A stretch of 64,000 bases of DNA from Variovorax sp. EL159 (lineage in GTDB: Bacteria; Pseudomonadota; Gammaproteobacteria; Burkholderiales; Burkholderiaceae_C). Location of the stretch: positions 172,272 through 236,271 of the forward strand of contig NZ_FMUJ01000001.1 in the NCBI RefSeq assembly GCF_900100965.1. Reading direction: 5' to 3'. Under the pieces are notes generated by a model. That model was not told the DNA's origin. It was given only the letters and a program-made list of their open reading frames with translations, and did no database searches. A program made the translations under genes and the position numbers. Positions 25,645-35,330 of this stretch are shown here, piece by piece; position 1 is the stretch's first letter; each line of letters starts with the position of its first letter.

Positions 25645-26808
25645 ATGAAGAGCCTGATGCAGACCCTGACGCGCGGTGCCCTCGCGGCCGCGCTGACCGC
25701 CTGTGGCGTTGCGAGTGCGCTGGCGGCCGACCTCAAGGTCGGCCTGAGCGTGTCGCTGTCAGGGCCGAATTCTTCGCTCGGCGTGCCCTACGCCAAGGGC
25801 ATGCAGGCCGCGCTGGCCTACAAGCCTGAGGTGAACGGCCGCAAGGTGCAGCTCATCGTGCTGGACGACGGCTCCGACCCCACCACGGCCGGGCGCAATG
25901 CGCGCAAGCTGATCGAAGAAGAAAAGGTCGACCTGCTCATGGGCACCTCGGGTGTGCCCGCCGCGATCGCGATGGCGCAGGTGGGCAAGGAGGCGAAGAC
26001 GCCGATGATCGGCCTCACGCCCATCCTGCTCGACGCGAACGAGAACCCGTGGGTCATGACCGTTGCACAGCCCACGCAACTGATGATCGACGCCGTGGTC
26101 GAGCGCATGAAGCGCAACAACGTGAAGACGGTGGGCTACATCGGCTTTTCCGACGCCTGGGGCGACCTCGTGTACGACGCGTTGATGAAGGCTGCGCCCG
26201 GCGCGGGCATCAAGGTGGTGAGCAACGAGCGCTATGCGCGTGCCGATGCCTCGGTGACGGGGCAGGTGCTCAAGATCGTGGCGCTGCGGCCCGATGCGGT
26301 GATGACCGGTGGCGCCGGAACGCCTGGTGCATTGCCGTTTCTTGCGCTGCAGGAGCGCGGCTACAAGGGTGGCGTGTACGGCCAGCACGGGCTGATCAAC
26401 CCCGACTTCGTGCGCGTGGTCGGAGCGGCCGGGCAGAACGCACTGATGCCTACCGGCCCGGTGATCGTGGCCGAGCAGTTGCCCGACAACTACCCGACCA
26501 AGAAGATCGCGACCGACTTCCGCGCCGTGTTCCAGAAGGTCAACAACGCACCCACCAGCGACGCCTTCTCGGCCTACTCCTTCGACGGCTGGCTGGTGTT
26601 CGCCGACGCGGCATCGCGCGCGATGAAGAAGGCCGAGCCGGGTACGCCCGAGTTCCGCGTGGCGCTGCGCGACGCGATCTTCAGCACGAAGGAGGTGGTG
26701 GGCACGCACGGCGTGTACACCTTCAAGCCCGGCAGCCTGTATGGCGTGGACGAGCGCGCGCGCGTGATCGTCAAGCTCGACAACGGTCAATGGAAGCTCG
26801 CACCTTGA
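25645..26808 (+). CDS. ABC transporter substrate-binding protein, branched-chain amino acid type (copy 3)
   Basis: A 387-residue LivK-family binding protein with a signal peptide (about residues 1-28, SALA cleavage) and mature start DLKVGLSVSLSGPNSSLG. It is the most divergent of the three paralogs. It sits immediately before the permease and ATPase genes, so it is the canonical partner of this transporter. ACTGGAGC precedes the ATG. An in-frame ATG at 25657 is a less likely start because it would shorten the charged N-terminus of the signal. Confidence 0.9.
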   Translation: MKSLMQTLTRGALAAALTACGVASALAADLKVGLSVSLSGPNSSLGVPYAKGMQAALAYKPEVNGRKVQLIVLDDGSDPTTAGRNARKLIEEEKVDLLMGTSGVPAAIAMAQVGKEAKTPMIGLTPILLDANENPWVMTVAQPTQLMIDAVVERMKRNNVKTVGYIGFSDAWGDLVYDALMKAAPGAGIKVVSNERYARADASVTGQVLKIVALRPDAVMTGGAGTPGALPFLALQERGYKGGVYGQHGLINPDFVRVVGAAGQNALMPTGPVIVAEQLPDNYPTKKIATDFRAVFQKVNNAPTSDAFSAYSFDGWLVFADAASRAMKKAEPGTPEFRVALRDAIFSTKEVVGTHGVYTFKPGSLYGVDERARVIVKLDNGQWKLAP

Positions 26809-26848
26809 ACCTCCTCATGCCGACGACGATTTTTGAAGAGGGTTTTCT

Positions 26849-27904
26849 ATGACATGGGACGTGGCGCTGATTCTCGTCACCGATGGCCTGGCCAACGGTG
26901 CCGTCTATCTGCTGGCCGGGCTCGGGCTGGTATTGATCTTTTCCGTCACGCGGGTGGTGTTCGTGCCGTTCGGCGACATCGCCGCCTTCACGGCGCTGAC
27001 GCTCGCGGCCTTCGAAACCGGCCGCGTGCCGCCGACCATCGGCCTCGTCGCCACGTTGGCGGTGCTGGCCATGGCCACGGAAATAGGCAGCCTGGTGCGG
27101 CGCGGTGAAGCGGCGCGCATTCCGAAGGCGGTGCTGATGTGGGGCGTGCTGCCGGCCTTGCCTTGCGTGCTGGCGTGGATGGTGGCCCGCCCCGGTATTC
27201 CGGTGGCGGTGCACATTGCGGTGGCGGTGTTGCTGGTGGTGCCGATCGCGCCGCTGCTCGCGCGGGTGGTGTTCCAGCCGATCGCGGATGCGTCGGTGCT
27301 GGTGCTGCTGATCGTGTCGCTGGCGCTGCACTTCCTGCTGTCGGGCCTGGGCCTGCTGTTCTTCGGGCCGGAAGGCTCGCGCACCACGCCGCTGACTGAT
27401 GCGATGTTCACGCTGAGCGACGGCTTCACGGTCAGTGGCCAGGTGGTGCTGATGGTGGGCGCGGCCATCGTGCTGAGCGGGCTGTTCTTCCTGGTGTTCG
27501 AGCGCACGGTGGCGGGCAAGGCGCTGCGCGCGACGGCGGTGAACCGGGTGGGCGCGCGGCTGGTCGGCATCCGGCCGGTGCGCACGGCGCTGCTGGCCTA
27601 CGGCTGCGCTTCGCTGCTCGCAGGGCTCATCGGCGTGCTGATCGCGCCGGTGACGACCATGTACTACGACTCGGGCTTCATCATCGGCCTGAAGGCCTTC
27701 GTGGCCGCGATCATCGGCGGGCTGGTGAGCTACCCGATGACGGCGGTGGGCGCGCTCGCGGTCGGCGTGGTGGAAAGCTTCGCCTCGTTCTGGAGCGGCG
27801 CGCTGAAGGACGTGATCGTCTTCAGCCTGCTGATACCGGTGCTCATGCTGCGGTCGTTCATGGCGGTCCATGCCGAAGAGGAAGAAGACGAGGTGGACCA
27901 ATGA
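26849..27904 (+). CDS. Branched-chain amino acid-type ABC permease (LivH-like)
   Basis: This 351-residue inner-membrane permease has about eight to nine hydrophobic segments. The first, NGAVYLLAGLGLVLIFSVT, contains the LivH signature. The cytoplasmic coupling region FERTVAGKALRATAVN lies near residue 220. GAAGAGGG lies upstream of the ATG. The end overlaps the next gene by ATGA. It is longer than the usual LivH (about 290-310), with an insert near residues 60-90. Together with the next two genes it forms the import complex for ligands of the three binding proteins. Confidence 0.88.
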   Translation: MTWDVALILVTDGLANGAVYLLAGLGLVLIFSVTRVVFVPFGDIAAFTALTLAAFETGRVPPTIGLVATLAVLAMATEIGSLVRRGEAARIPKAVLMWGVLPALPCVLAWMVARPGIPVAVHIAVAVLLVVPIAPLLARVVFQPIADASVLVLLIVSLALHFLLSGLGLLFFGPEGSRTTPLTDAMFTLSDGFTVSGQVVLMVGAAIVLSGLFFLVFERTVAGKALRATAVNRVGARLVGIRPVRTALLAYGCASLLAGLIGVLIAPVTTMYYDSGFIIGLKAFVAAIIGGLVSYPMTAVGALAVGVVESFASFWSGALKDVIVFSLLIPVLMLRSFMAVHAEEEEDEVDQ

Positions 27905-29688
27905 ACGCGAACCGCAAACGCATGGCGTGGATCGCCGCGCTGGTCGTCGTGCTGGCCCTGGTGCCGGCACTGGCGGGCAGCTTCACGGTGTCGCTGCTCA
28001 ATGACATCGGCATCGGCGCGCTGGTGGCGCTCGGGCTGGTGCTGCTCACGGGTGTGGGTGGCGCCACCTCGTTCGGGCAGGCGGCCTTCGTGGGCATCGC
28101 GGCCTATGCGACGGCCTGGCTGACGACCACGCAGGGCATGTCGCCCTGGATCGGGCTGCTGTTCGCACTGCTGCTCACGGGCCTGTCGGCCCTGGCGATC
28201 GGCATGCTCACGCTGCGGCTCGGCGGGCACTTCCTGCCGCTGAGCACCATCGCGTGGGGGCTGTCGATTGCGATGCTGTTCGGCAACGTCGATGCGCTCG
28301 GCCGCCACACCGGCCTGTCGAACATTCCGGCGCTGCAGATCGCGGGATGGTCGCTGGCCGATCCGCGTGCGATGTACTACCTGATCTGGGTGGTGGTCGG
28401 GCTGGCCTGCCTGTTCAGCCACAACCTGCTGCAGTCGCGGCCCGGGCGCGCCATTCGCGGGCTACGCGGCGGCGCCACGCTGCTGGCCAGCGTGGGGGCA
28501 GATGCTTATCGCGTGCGGCTCTCGCTGTTCGTCACGGCCGCGCTCTTCGCGGGGCTGGCCGGCTGGCTCTATGCGCACATGAACCGCTTCGTGAGCCCGT
28601 CGCCTTTCGACGTGCGCGCCAGCATCGAGTACCTGCTGATGGCGGTGGCCGGTGGGCTCGGCCAGCTGGCGGGCGCGCTGGTGGGCGCGGCGCTGGTGCT
28701 GGTGCTCAAGAACGGTTTGCAAGATGTGCTGCCGATGCTCACGCAACGCGCGGGGCAACTCGAGGCGGTGGCCTTTGCCGCGCTCTTCATCCTGCTGCTG
28801 CACTTTGCACGCGGCGGCGTGATGGGCCTGCTGCGGCGCTGGACGCGCCGTCGCGCCGGCACGCAAGGCGCATCGCGCCACGACGCACCACCGGTCGAGC
28901 CGCTGCCGCATCGCCAGTTGCCCGAGCGCGGCACGCAGGTGCTGTCGGTGAACGGCGCGGTCAAGCGCTTCGGCGGGCTGGTGGCGGTCAACGACGTGAG
29001 CTTCGACGTGAAGGCCGGCGAGATCGTCGGGCTGATCGGGCCCAATGGCGCGGGCAAGTCGACCATGTTCAATCTGCTGACCTGCACGCTGCCGATGAGC
29101 GCGGGCCAGGTGCGTTTTCTGGCACACGACATCGGCGGCATGCCGCAGCGGCAGGTGGCGCGGCTGGGCCTGGCGCGCACCTTCCAGCACGTGAAGCTGC
29201 GCCCGCACATGAGCCTGCTCGACAACGTGGCGCTGGGCGCGCACTCGCGCACGCGCTCGGGCATCCTGAAGGCGGGGCTGCGGCTCGACCGCACGGAAGA
29301 GCGCCAGATCCTGCAGGAGGCGCAACGCCAGCTCGACCGCATCGGGCTGGGCGACCGCGCGCACGAGCTGGCGGGCAGCCTGCCGCTGGGCACGCAACGC
29401 ATATTGGAGATTGCGCGCGCACTGGCCGCCGACCCGGTGCTGTTGGTGCTCGACGAACCCGCGGCCGGCCTGCGCCGCAAGGAAAAGATGGCGCTCGGCG
29501 ATTTGCTGCGCAAGCTGCGCGAGGAGGGCGTGACCATCCTCATCGTGGAACACGACATGGACTTCGTGATGAAACTGGTGGACCGGTTGGTGGTGATGAA
29601 CTTCGGCTCCAAGCTCGTGGAGGGTGTGCCGTCGGCGGTGCGCGCCGATGAGCGTGTGCAGGCGGCTTATCTGGGGAGCGTTGTATGA
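27901..29688 (+). CDS. Fused ABC permease-ATPase (LivM-LivG fusion)
   Basis: A 595-residue fusion. Residues 1-310 are a LivM-type permease with multiple membrane helices ([15 protein letters not shown] near residue 50). Residues 345-595 are a LivG-type ATPase with Walker [10 protein letters not shown] near residue 381 and Walker [12 protein letters not shown]. The ABC signature reads LPLGTQR instead of LSGGQ or LSYGQ. An Arg-rich linker (about 305-320) joins the two. LivM and LivG are usually separate genes; fused forms are known. ATGA overlaps at both ends couple it to LivH and LivF. Confidence 0.9.
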   Translation: MNANRKRMAWIAALVVVLALVPALAGSFTVSLLNDIGIGALVALGLVLLTGVGGATSFGQAAFVGIAAYATAWLTTTQGMSPWIGLLFALLLTGLSALAIGMLTLRLGGHFLPLSTIAWGLSIAMLFGNVDALGRHTGLSNIPALQIAGWSLADPRAMYYLIWVVVGLACLFSHNLLQSRPGRAIRGLRGGATLLASVGADAYRVRLSLFVTAALFAGLAGWLYAHMNRFVSPSPFDVRASIEYLLMAVAGGLGQLAGALVGAALVLVLKNGLQDVLPMLTQRAGQLEAVAFAALFILLLHFARGGVMGLLRRWTRRRAGTQGASRHDAPPVEPLPHRQLPERGTQVLSVNGAVKRFGGLVAVNDVSFDVKAGEIVGLIGPNGAGKSTMFNLLTCTLPMSAGQVRFLAHDIGGMPQRQVARLGLARTFQHVKLRPHMSLLDNVALGAHSRTRSGILKAGLRLDRTEERQILQEAQRQLDRIGLGDRAHELAGSLPLGTQRILEIARALAADPVLLVLDEPAAGLRRKEKMALGDLLRKLREEGVTILIVEHDMDFVMKLVDRLVVMNFGSKLVEGVPSAVRADERVQAAYLGSVV

Positions 29689-30416
29689 CCGCGATGCTGG
29701 AGATTGGCGACCTGCACGTGTCGTATGGGCAGGTGGAGGCGGTGCGCGGCGTATCGCTTGACCTGCAGCACGGGCAGATCATTTCGGTGATCGGCCCGAA
29801 CGGCGCGGGCAAGACCACGCTGCTGGCTGCCGCGATGGGCCTCTTGCCATGCAAGGGCACGTTGCGCTTCGAGGGCGAAGACTTGCAGGGGCTGGACGTG
29901 GAGGCGCGCGTGGAGCGTGGCCTGTGCCTCGTGCCCGAGAAGCGCGAGCTGTTCGGCGAACTGACCGTGCTCGACAACCTGCAGCTCGGCGCTTATGCCA
30001 AGCGGCTGCGTGGCGATGCGATGAAGCGGCGGCTGCAGTCGGTGTACGACCGCTTTCCGCGCCTTGCCGAACGGCGCGCGCAACGGGCCGACACGCTCTC
30101 GGGCGGCGAGCGGCAGATGCTGGCGGTGGGACGTGCGCTGATGTCGGCGCCGCGCCTGTTGATGCTCGACGAACCCAGTCTGGGCCTCGCACCGCTGATC
30201 GTGCGCGACATCCTCACCATCGTGCGCAAGCTGCGTGACGACGGCGTCTCGATCCTGCTGGTCGAGCAGAACGCGCGCGCCGCGCTCGAAAGTTCCGACG
30301 AAGGCTATGTGCTGGAGACGGGCGAGATCGCGCTGTCGGGTGCTTCGGCCGAACTGGCGAGCGACCCGCGCGTGCAGGCGACTTACCTGGGTGGAGGCAC
30401 GCACGATGACGAGTGA
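29685..30416 (+). CDS. ABC transporter ATP-binding protein (LivF-like)
   Basis: A 243-residue ATPase with Walker [10 protein letters not shown] near residue 37, the signature LSGGERQML near 139, Walker [14 protein letters not shown] and a switch His-equivalent region [11 protein letters not shown]. All motifs are canonical, unlike the signature of its fused LivG partner, so the heterodimer may have one degenerate and one consensus site. It overlaps the upstream gene by ATGA, and its last 11 bases overlap the following CoA-ligase gene. Confidence 0.92.
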   Translation: MTAMLEIGDLHVSYGQVEAVRGVSLDLQHGQIISVIGPNGAGKTTLLAAAMGLLPCKGTLRFEGEDLQGLDVEARVERGLCLVPEKRELFGELTVLDNLQLGAYAKRLRGDAMKRRLQSVYDRFPRLAERRAQRADTLSGGERQMLAVGRALMSAPRLLMLDEPSLGLAPLIVRDILTIVRKLRDDGVSILLVEQNARAALESSDEGYVLETGEIALSGASAELASDPRVQATYLGGGTHDDE

Positions 30417-31995
30417 GGCCCGCGCGATGCCGCCTGCGCAGCGCACGTTGCCTGCCATGCTGCAACGGCAAGCTGAGCGGTTCGGTGGGCGGCCCTTGCT
30501 GCGCATGGCGGGGCGCGAATGGGCGCATGGCGATGCGGCGCAGGCGGCGGCTGTGCGTGCCGGTGCGCTGGCCAAGGCCGGTGTGGTGCGCGGGGATCGG
30601 ATCGCCGTGATGTGCGGCAACCGCATCGAGTTTCTCGAAGCCTTCCTGGGAGCGGGCTGGATGGGCGCATCGGTCGTGCCGATCAACACGGCGTCGATGG
30701 GGCCGCAGATCGAATATTTCCTGGCGAACAGCGAAGCGAAGCTGCTGGTGATCGAAGCCAGCTTTCTCGAACGGCTTGCGACGGCGGACCTCGGGCGCAC
30801 GGCGTTGTGCGAAGTCTGGGTTGTCGGCGCGGTGGGGCCTGTCGCATGGCAGGCGCCTGTTGGCGTGCATGTGGTTCCGTACCCGCAAGGCGCGGAAGCC
30901 GTGCCGCCAGCGCCCGTTCAGCCCGGCGATCCGCTCGCGATCCTCTACACGTCTGGCACCACCGGGCCGGCCAAGGGTGTGATCTGCCCGCATGCCCAGT
31001 ACTTCTGGTGGGGCGTGAACAGTGCAGAAGTGCTCGGCGTTGGCCAGGACGACGTGCTGTGCACCACGCTGCCGCTGTTCCATATCAACGCGCTCAACAC
31101 CTTTGCGCAGGCCGCGCTCACAGGTGCGGAAGTGGTGTTCGAGTCGCGGTTTTCGGCTTCGGGATTCTGGCCCTCGATGCGGGCGAACGGCGCGACGGTG
31201 GTCTACCTGCTCGGCGCGATGGTGCCGATCCTGCTGGCGCAGCCGGAGGGCGAAGGCGAGCGCAATCATCGCGTGCGCATCGGGCTTGGCCCCGGTGTGC
31301 CAGCGGCGGCGGGGCAGGCGTTCAGGGCACGTACCAGTGTCGCGTTGCTCGAAGGCTACGGCTCGACGGAAACCAACTTTGCGATCGCCACTGCGCCCGA
31401 TTCACCGCGCGGCGGCGTCATGGGATGGCTGCGCCAAGGCTTCGATGCACGCGTGGCCGATGAGGACGATGCAGAGTTGCCGCCCGGGGAGGCCGGTGAA
31501 TTGCTGCTGCGCGCAGATGAGCCGTACGCCTTCGCGAGCGGCTACTTCAACATGCCGGAGAAGACTGTCGAGGCCTGGCGCAATCTCTGGTTCCACACGG
31601 GCGACCGCGTGGTGCGCGATACCGACGGGGCCTTCCGCTTCATCGACCGCATCAAGGATGCGATCCGGCGGCGTGGCGAGAACATCTCTTCGTTCGAGGT
31701 CGAACAGGTGTTGTTGAGTCATCCGGGCGTGGCTTCGTGCGCGGTGTACCCGGTGCGCTCGGAGCTGGCCGAAGACGAGGTGATGGCCGCGCTGGTGATG
31801 CGCGAGGGCGTGCACGTCGATCCGGCCGAGCTGGCGCGATTCTGCGAGAGCCGCCTGCCGTACTTCGCCGTGCCGCGCTACATCGACTTGCTGCCCGACC
31901 TGCCACGCACCGAGAACGGCAAGGTGCAGAAGTTCAAGCTGCGCGAGCGCGGTGTCGGGGCACAGACCTGGGACGTTCGGCCCGCGAGGTCGTAG
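30406..31995 (+). CDS. AMP-dependent acyl-CoA synthetase/ligase (second copy)
   Basis: A 529-residue ANL-superfamily CoA ligase with P-loop [13 protein letters not shown] near residue 180, [10 protein letters not shown] near 320, NLWFHTGDR near 398, [15 protein letters not shown] near 415 and the C-terminal lysine region [12 protein letters not shown] near 505. It is related to but distinct from the ligase at 13259. The ATG at 30406 lies inside livF (11-base overlap). It probably activates the product of the second dioxygenase pair or an imported aromatic acid. The substrate is not deducible. Confidence 0.86.
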   Translation: MTSEARAMPPAQRTLPAMLQRQAERFGGRPLLRMAGREWAHGDAAQAAAVRAGALAKAGVVRGDRIAVMCGNRIEFLEAFLGAGWMGASVVPINTASMGPQIEYFLANSEAKLLVIEASFLERLATADLGRTALCEVWVVGAVGPVAWQAPVGVHVVPYPQGAEAVPPAPVQPGDPLAILYTSGTTGPAKGVICPHAQYFWWGVNSAEVLGVGQDDVLCTTLPLFHINALNTFAQAALTGAEVVFESRFSASGFWPSMRANGATVVYLLGAMVPILLAQPEGEGERNHRVRIGLGPGVPAAAGQAFRARTSVALLEGYGSTETNFAIATAPDSPRGGVMGWLRQGFDARVADEDDAELPPGEAGELLLRADEPYAFASGYFNMPEKTVEAWRNLWFHTGDRVVRDTDGAFRFIDRIKDAIRRRGENISSFEVEQVLLSHPGVASCAVYPVRSELAEDEVMAALVMREGVHVDPAELARFCESRLPYFAVPRYIDLLPDLPRTENGKVQKFKLRERGVGAQTWDVRPARS

Positions 31996-31999
31996 GCCC

Positions 32000-32746
32000 A
32001 TGAGCACGACGCTGCTGCCGCTTTCGGGACGCGTGGCGTTCGTGACGGGCGCGGGGCAGGGGCTGGGTGCCGCCATCGCGCGTGGGCTGGTGGAGGCGGG
32101 TGCACGTGTGGCGTTGGCGGACATCGACCTCGGCAAGGTCGAGTCGGTCGCCGCATCGGTGGGCGGTCTTGCGCTGCCACTCGATGTGCGCGACGAGAGG
32201 GCGTTCACCGAATGCTTCGACAAGGCCGTGGCGCACTTCGGCGCGGTCGACATCATGGTCAACAACGCCGCACGCACGCCGACCACGTCGATCTGGGACA
32301 TCACGTCGCAAGAGTGGGACGAGGTGCTCGCCATCAACCTGCGCGGCAGCTTCTTCGGCTGCCGCATCGCCGGGCGCCACATGCGCGGGCGCGGCGAGGG
32401 CCGCATCATCAATCTCACATCGATGGCGGGGCAGCAGGCCAGCACGGCGACCGGCGCGCACTATGCGGCGAGCAAGGCCGGGTTGCTGGCCTTGACGCGT
32501 TCTTTCGCGCAAGAACTGGCGCCGCATGGCGTGACGGTGAATGCGCTGGCGCCTGCGGCCATCCTCAGTCCGGCGCTCGAAGCAATGGGCCCTGAACGAC
32601 AACAGACGGTGAAGGCCGGCATTCCGCTCGGCCGCTTCGGCTTGCCCGAGGAGGTGGCAGCGGCCGTGGTCTATCTGGCCTCGCCGGCTGCCGCCTTCAT
32701 GACGGGCGCGACGCTGGACCTCAACGGCGGGCGTTTCATGCGGTGA
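32000..32746 (+). CDS. SDR family oxidoreductase
   Basis: A 248-residue classical short-chain dehydrogenase with cofactor loop VTGAGQGLGAA near residue 14, NNAA near 90 and the catalytic pair HYAASKAG near 155. The C-terminal segment FMTGATLDLNGG is typical of FabG-like enzymes. It starts 4 bases after the CoA-ligase stop and is the last gene of the long second block; a 53-base gap with repeats and a -10-like box follows. It could act on 3-hydroxy/3-oxo CoA esters made by the ligase. The specific substrate is unknown. Confidence 0.87.
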   Translation: MSTTLLPLSGRVAFVTGAGQGLGAAIARGLVEAGARVALADIDLGKVESVAASVGGLALPLDVRDERAFTECFDKAVAHFGAVDIMVNNAARTPTTSIWDITSQEWDEVLAINLRGSFFGCRIAGRHMRGRGEGRIINLTSMAGQQASTATGAHYAASKAGLLALTRSFAQELAPHGVTVNALAPAAILSPALEAMGPERQQTVKAGIPLGRFGLPEEVAAAVVYLASPAAAFMTGATLDLNGGRFMR

Positions 32747-32760
32747 CAACCTGCAGGGAC

Positions 32761-32805
32761 GTACATCGTTAAAATGATTCAGAACTAAAACATTCAGGTA
32801 TGTAC
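32761..32805. promoter_or_regulatory. Repeat-rich upstream region of the SDR-MarR-thioesterase operon
   Basis: Two direct repeats, TAAAATGATTCAG (32770-32782) and TAAAACATTCAG (32786-32797), lie directly before the ATG at 32800. They are flanked by the inverted pair GTACAT (32761-32766) and ATGTAC (32800-32805). TAAAAT at 32770 resembles a -10 box, but no good -35 is spaced correctly. This is a candidate binding region for the MarR protein encoded downstream. Confidence 0.4.
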
Positions 32806-33576
32806 TCAAATTCACTGACTGGCCGCCATGCGCTCGTGACCGGCGCCGCGCGCGGCATCGGCGCGGAGATCGCCCGCACCCTGGCCGCCGAAGGCGCCGT
32901 TCTGACTTTGCTGGGGCGCGACCGCGACGCGTTGCAGCGCGTGGCCGACTCGCTCGCGGGCAGCGGCCATGGCGTGGCCACTGCCGACGTGGCCAACCCG
33001 GAGGCCGTGCAATCGGCCTTTGCGCAGGCACGAGCCGCACGGGGCGCGATCGGCGTGCTGGTCAACAACGCCGGCGCGGCCGAGAGCGCACCGTTCCTCA
33101 AGACTTCGTTCGAGCTGTGGCAGCGCATGCTGTCGGTCAACCTGACCGGCAGCTTTCTGTGCGCGCAGGCGGCGTTGCCCGACATGCTCGACGCCGGCTG
33201 GGGCCGCATCGTCAACATCGCCAGCACGGCGGGGCAGAAGGGCTATGCCTATGTGGCTGCCTATACCGCGGCCAAGCATGGCGTGATCGGGCTCACGCGT
33301 TCGCTGGCACTGGAGGTGGCGCGCAAGGGCATCACGGTGAATGCCGTGTGCCCCGGCTATACCGACACCGACATCCTGCGCAACAGCGTGGCCAACGTCG
33401 TCGGCAAGACCGGGCGCAGCGAGGCCGATGCGCTGGCCGAGTTTTCCAGCGTCAATCCGCAAAAGCGCATCGTGCAGCCGTCCGAGGTGGCCGATACCGT
33501 GCGCTGGCTGTGCGGCGAGGGTGCCGCATCGGTCACGGGTCAATCGATCTCGGTTTCAGGAGGAGAAGTGACATGA
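32800..33576 (+). CDS. SDR family oxidoreductase (3-hydroxyacyl-CoA dehydrogenase-like)
   Basis: A 258-residue classical SDR with cofactor loop [13 protein letters not shown] near residue 13, NNAGA near 90, the catalytic pair AYTAAKHG near 155 and C-terminal [12 protein letters not shown]. The ATG at 32800 lies immediately after a repeat-rich promoter region, with AGG as a minimal ribosome site. Its end overlaps the MarR gene by ATGA, so regulator and enzyme are co-translated. Members of this subgroup often work on 3-hydroxyacyl-CoA or 3-hydroxybutyrate. Confidence 0.86.
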   Translation: MYSNSLTGRHALVTGAARGIGAEIARTLAAEGAVLTLLGRDRDALQRVADSLAGSGHGVATADVANPEAVQSAFAQARAARGAIGVLVNNAGAAESAPFLKTSFELWQRMLSVNLTGSFLCAQAALPDMLDAGWGRIVNIASTAGQKGYAYVAAYTAAKHGVIGLTRSLALEVARKGITVNAVCPGYTDTDILRNSVANVVGKTGRSEADALAEFSSVNPQKRIVQPSEVADTVRWLCGEGAASVTGQSISVSGGEVT

Positions 33577-34103
33577 CACGCAACGACGCTTCACATGCCG
33601 TGCTGAGCGATGCCGAAGAACTCGGCCACGAGGCCCGCGCAGGCCATGAAGACCACGCGATGCTCAAGCTGTGGCTGCGCATGCTGGCGAGTACGACGCA
33701 GATCGAGGCAGAGATTCGTCGCCGCCTGCGCGAGCGCTTCGGCATCTCGCTGGCGCGTTTCGACTACATGGCGCAGCTCTACCGCTACAAGGACGGCCTG
33801 AAGATGCGCGTGCTGTCGCGCTACCTGATGGTGACCGGCGGCAACGTCACCGGGCTGACGGACGAACTCGAACGCGAAGGCATGGTGGCGCGCGCCCCCA
33901 GCCCCGACGATCGCCGCGCCTGGATCGTGAGCCTCACGCCCACGGGCCGGCGCACCTTCGAGACGATGGCGAGCGAGCACGAGCAGTGGATTCTGGAAAT
34001 GTTCTCGGGCCTGGACATGAAGACCGTCAAGCAGATGCACAGCCAGCTGGGGCTGCTGCGCGTGCACGTGATGCGCGGCGAGCCCGCGGGCGAAGAGGGC
34101 TGA
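33573..34103 (+). CDS. MarR family transcriptional regulator (second)
   Basis: This 176-residue MarR-type protein has an N-terminal helical extension (residues 1-30), a helix-turn-helix region ([19 protein letters not shown], about 80-98) and the wing segment [16 protein letters not shown] near 110-125. AGGAGGAG lies just upstream of the ATG. It sits inside a three-gene operon between an SDR and a thioesterase, so it is likely autoregulated through the repeats at 32761-32805. Published Variovorax auxin loci carry two MarR genes, and this would be the second. Its ligand is unknown; aryl-CoA esters or aromatic acids are usual for this type. Confidence 0.88.
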   Translation: MTRNDASHAVLSDAEELGHEARAGHEDHAMLKLWLRMLASTTQIEAEIRRRLRERFGISLARFDYMAQLYRYKDGLKMRVLSRYLMVTGGNVTGLTDELEREGMVARAPSPDDRRAWIVSLTPTGRRTFETMASEHEQWILEMFSGLDMKTVKQMHSQLGLLRVHVMRGEPAGEEG

Positions 34104-34546
34104 TGACCGTGAGCGACGCCAACGCCGAATTCCTGCGCCCCCGGTTGATCCGGTTCTCGGATTGCGACCCGGCGGGCATCGTCTTCTATCCGCAGTACTT
34201 CGTGATGCTCAACGGCCTTGTCGAAGACTGGGTGAACGAAGGCCTGGGGCTCAGTTACCACGGGTTGGTGGCGCAGCGCCGCATCGGCCTGCCGACCGTG
34301 AAGCTCGAAGCCGACTTTCGTGCCGTGAGCCGCATGGGCGACCGGGTGACGCTCGGGCTCGCGGTGGAGCGGCTGGGCTCTCGTTCGATGTCGCTGGCGT
34401 TGCGCTGCTTCGAACCCGTCTCGGGCGAGCTGCGCATGGAGGTGAAGCAGGTGCTGGTGACGACCTCTCTGGAGACGCACCGCGCCGTCGCCATTCCGGA
34501 CGACATGCGCGCGGCCATCCTGCGCGACGCGCCCGCGCTGGGCTGA
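34103..34546 (+). CDS. Acyl-CoA thioesterase (4-hydroxybenzoyl-CoA thioesterase family)
   Basis: A 147-residue single hot-dog-fold protein. The catalytic Asp motif FSDCDPAGIVFYPQYF near residue 15 is that of the 4HBT class. The ATG shares its A with the MarR stop codon. Close to a catabolic locus that makes aryl-CoA esters, it could release anthranilate or a related aromatic acid from CoA, or recycle CoA from dead-end esters. It is convergent with the XRE-like gene, with only 8 bases between stops. Confidence 0.85.
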   Translation: MTVSDANAEFLRPRLIRFSDCDPAGIVFYPQYFVMLNGLVEDWVNEGLGLSYHGLVAQRRIGLPTVKLEADFRAVSRMGDRVTLGLAVERLGSRSMSLALRCFEPVSGELRMEVKQVLVTTSLETHRAVAIPDDMRAAILRDAPALG

Positions 34547-34554
34547 ACTTCAGT

Positions 34555-34950
34555 TCAGGGCTTTGGCTCTGCGGCGTCGGCGGCGTCCTGCGCGCGTTTC
34601 TTCAGCCAGCCGCTCAGCTCCCGCTTGCCCTTGGCATTGGCTGTTCGCCATGCTTCTCGTGCGGCTGCAATGAAGCGCTCTTCGGCGGCATCGGGCACTT
34701 CGGAGGGGCGGTCTTCCTTGTCGAGCCAGCCGGGTTCGACGTCGCAGTGCCGCTCGATCTGCCGCGCGAGGTTGTCGCCGATGGGCCGGGCACTCTTGAT
34801 CTGGCTCCACATGCTGGGGGAGACTTCGATCTTCTTCGCAAAGGCTTGGTCCAGCCCCTTGGCTGGCAGGCCCGCGGCAACGGCCTCTTCGAGAAAGCGG
34901 CGATGCAGCGCGAGGGCATTGCGACGGCGCGCGACGGTGATATTGGGCAC
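34555..34950 (-). CDS. Helix-turn-helix (XRE/Cro-like) DNA-binding protein
   Basis: This 131-residue protein is of a type common in Burkholderiales. A predicted lambda-Cro-like helix-turn-helix lies in residues 28-60 (FAKKIEVSPSMWSQIKS followed by IGDNLARQIE). A Lys/Ala-rich C-terminal tail follows. The start is a GTG at 34950; no in-frame ATG or clear ribosome site exists upstream. It is divergent from the plus-strand transcript beginning near 35030. A strong inverted repeat over that promoter (34961-34996) suggests it regulates itself and the neighbouring small-gene/tRNA stretch. The target is inferred. Confidence 0.78.
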   Translation of the reverse strand: MPNITVARRRNALALHRRFLEEAVAAGLPAKGLDQAFAKKIEVSPSMWSQIKSARPIGDNLARQIERHCDVEPGWLDKEDRPSEVPDAAEERFIAAAREAWRTANAKGKRELSGWLKKRAQDAADAAEPKP

Positions 34951-34960
34951 TGTTCAAAAA

Positions 34961-35022
34961 CAACAACGAGACAAAAAAAGATTGTCCCGGTTGTTGACGT
35001 CGCCGTAAACACTATTTACAGT
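34961..35022. promoter_or_regulatory. Inverted repeat overlapping a divergent sigma-70 promoter
   Basis: The arms CAACAACGAGACAA (34961-34974) and TTGTCCCGGTTGTTG (34982-34996) are complementary apart from one inserted base and one mismatch. The right arm runs into a plus-strand promoter: TTGACG (34994-34999), 17-base spacer, TACAGT (35017-35022). This layout fits an operator at which the adjacent XRE-like protein represses the small-gene transcript. Confidence 0.6.
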
Positions 35023-35101
35023 TGCCTTCATTCGCGGCCCAGGCCGTCCCCTTTTTCAACCCCTAACAGCCGACAGCGGCAATTTTTGACCAGGAACCAT
35101 C

Positions 35102-35302
35102 GTGAACACCGCCTTGACTCTCACCAACATTCGACCCGCATCGGGCCGGGCGTTCGTGCGCGTGTGGTCGTGCGGCGGTTTCAACATGCTGTCGACCCCG
35201 TCGAACCTGCGCCAGAGCTACGTGCATGCCACGAAAGCCGCAGCAAGCCTGCGCGTTGGCAAGTTCGAGGATCAGGTGCTACCGGGTGGAGATTGCGCAT
35301 AG
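35102..35302 (+). CDS. Small hypothetical protein (66 aa)
   Basis: This reading frame begins at a GTG (35102) preceded by CCAGGAACC, lies about 70 bases downstream of a good promoter and ends 29 bases before a strong terminator. That positional context supports expression. The 66-residue product has a basic middle part and no recognisable domain, signal or membrane segment. No homologue is recognised. It could be a small regulatory protein, or the transcript could be non-coding. Confidence 0.5.
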   Translation: MNTALTLTNIRPASGRAFVRVWSCGGFNMLSTPSNLRQSYVHATKAAASLRVGKFEDQVLPGGDCA

Positions 35303-35330
35303 GCGCACATCTTCCAAGCTCTCTCAAGCA

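Noticed and set aside
13259..31995. Benzoate/anthranilate ring-cleavage genes expected downstream of an auxin route
   Set aside because: No catechol dioxygenase, anthranilate dioxygenase or muconate gene is present in the window; the lower pathway must be elsewhere.
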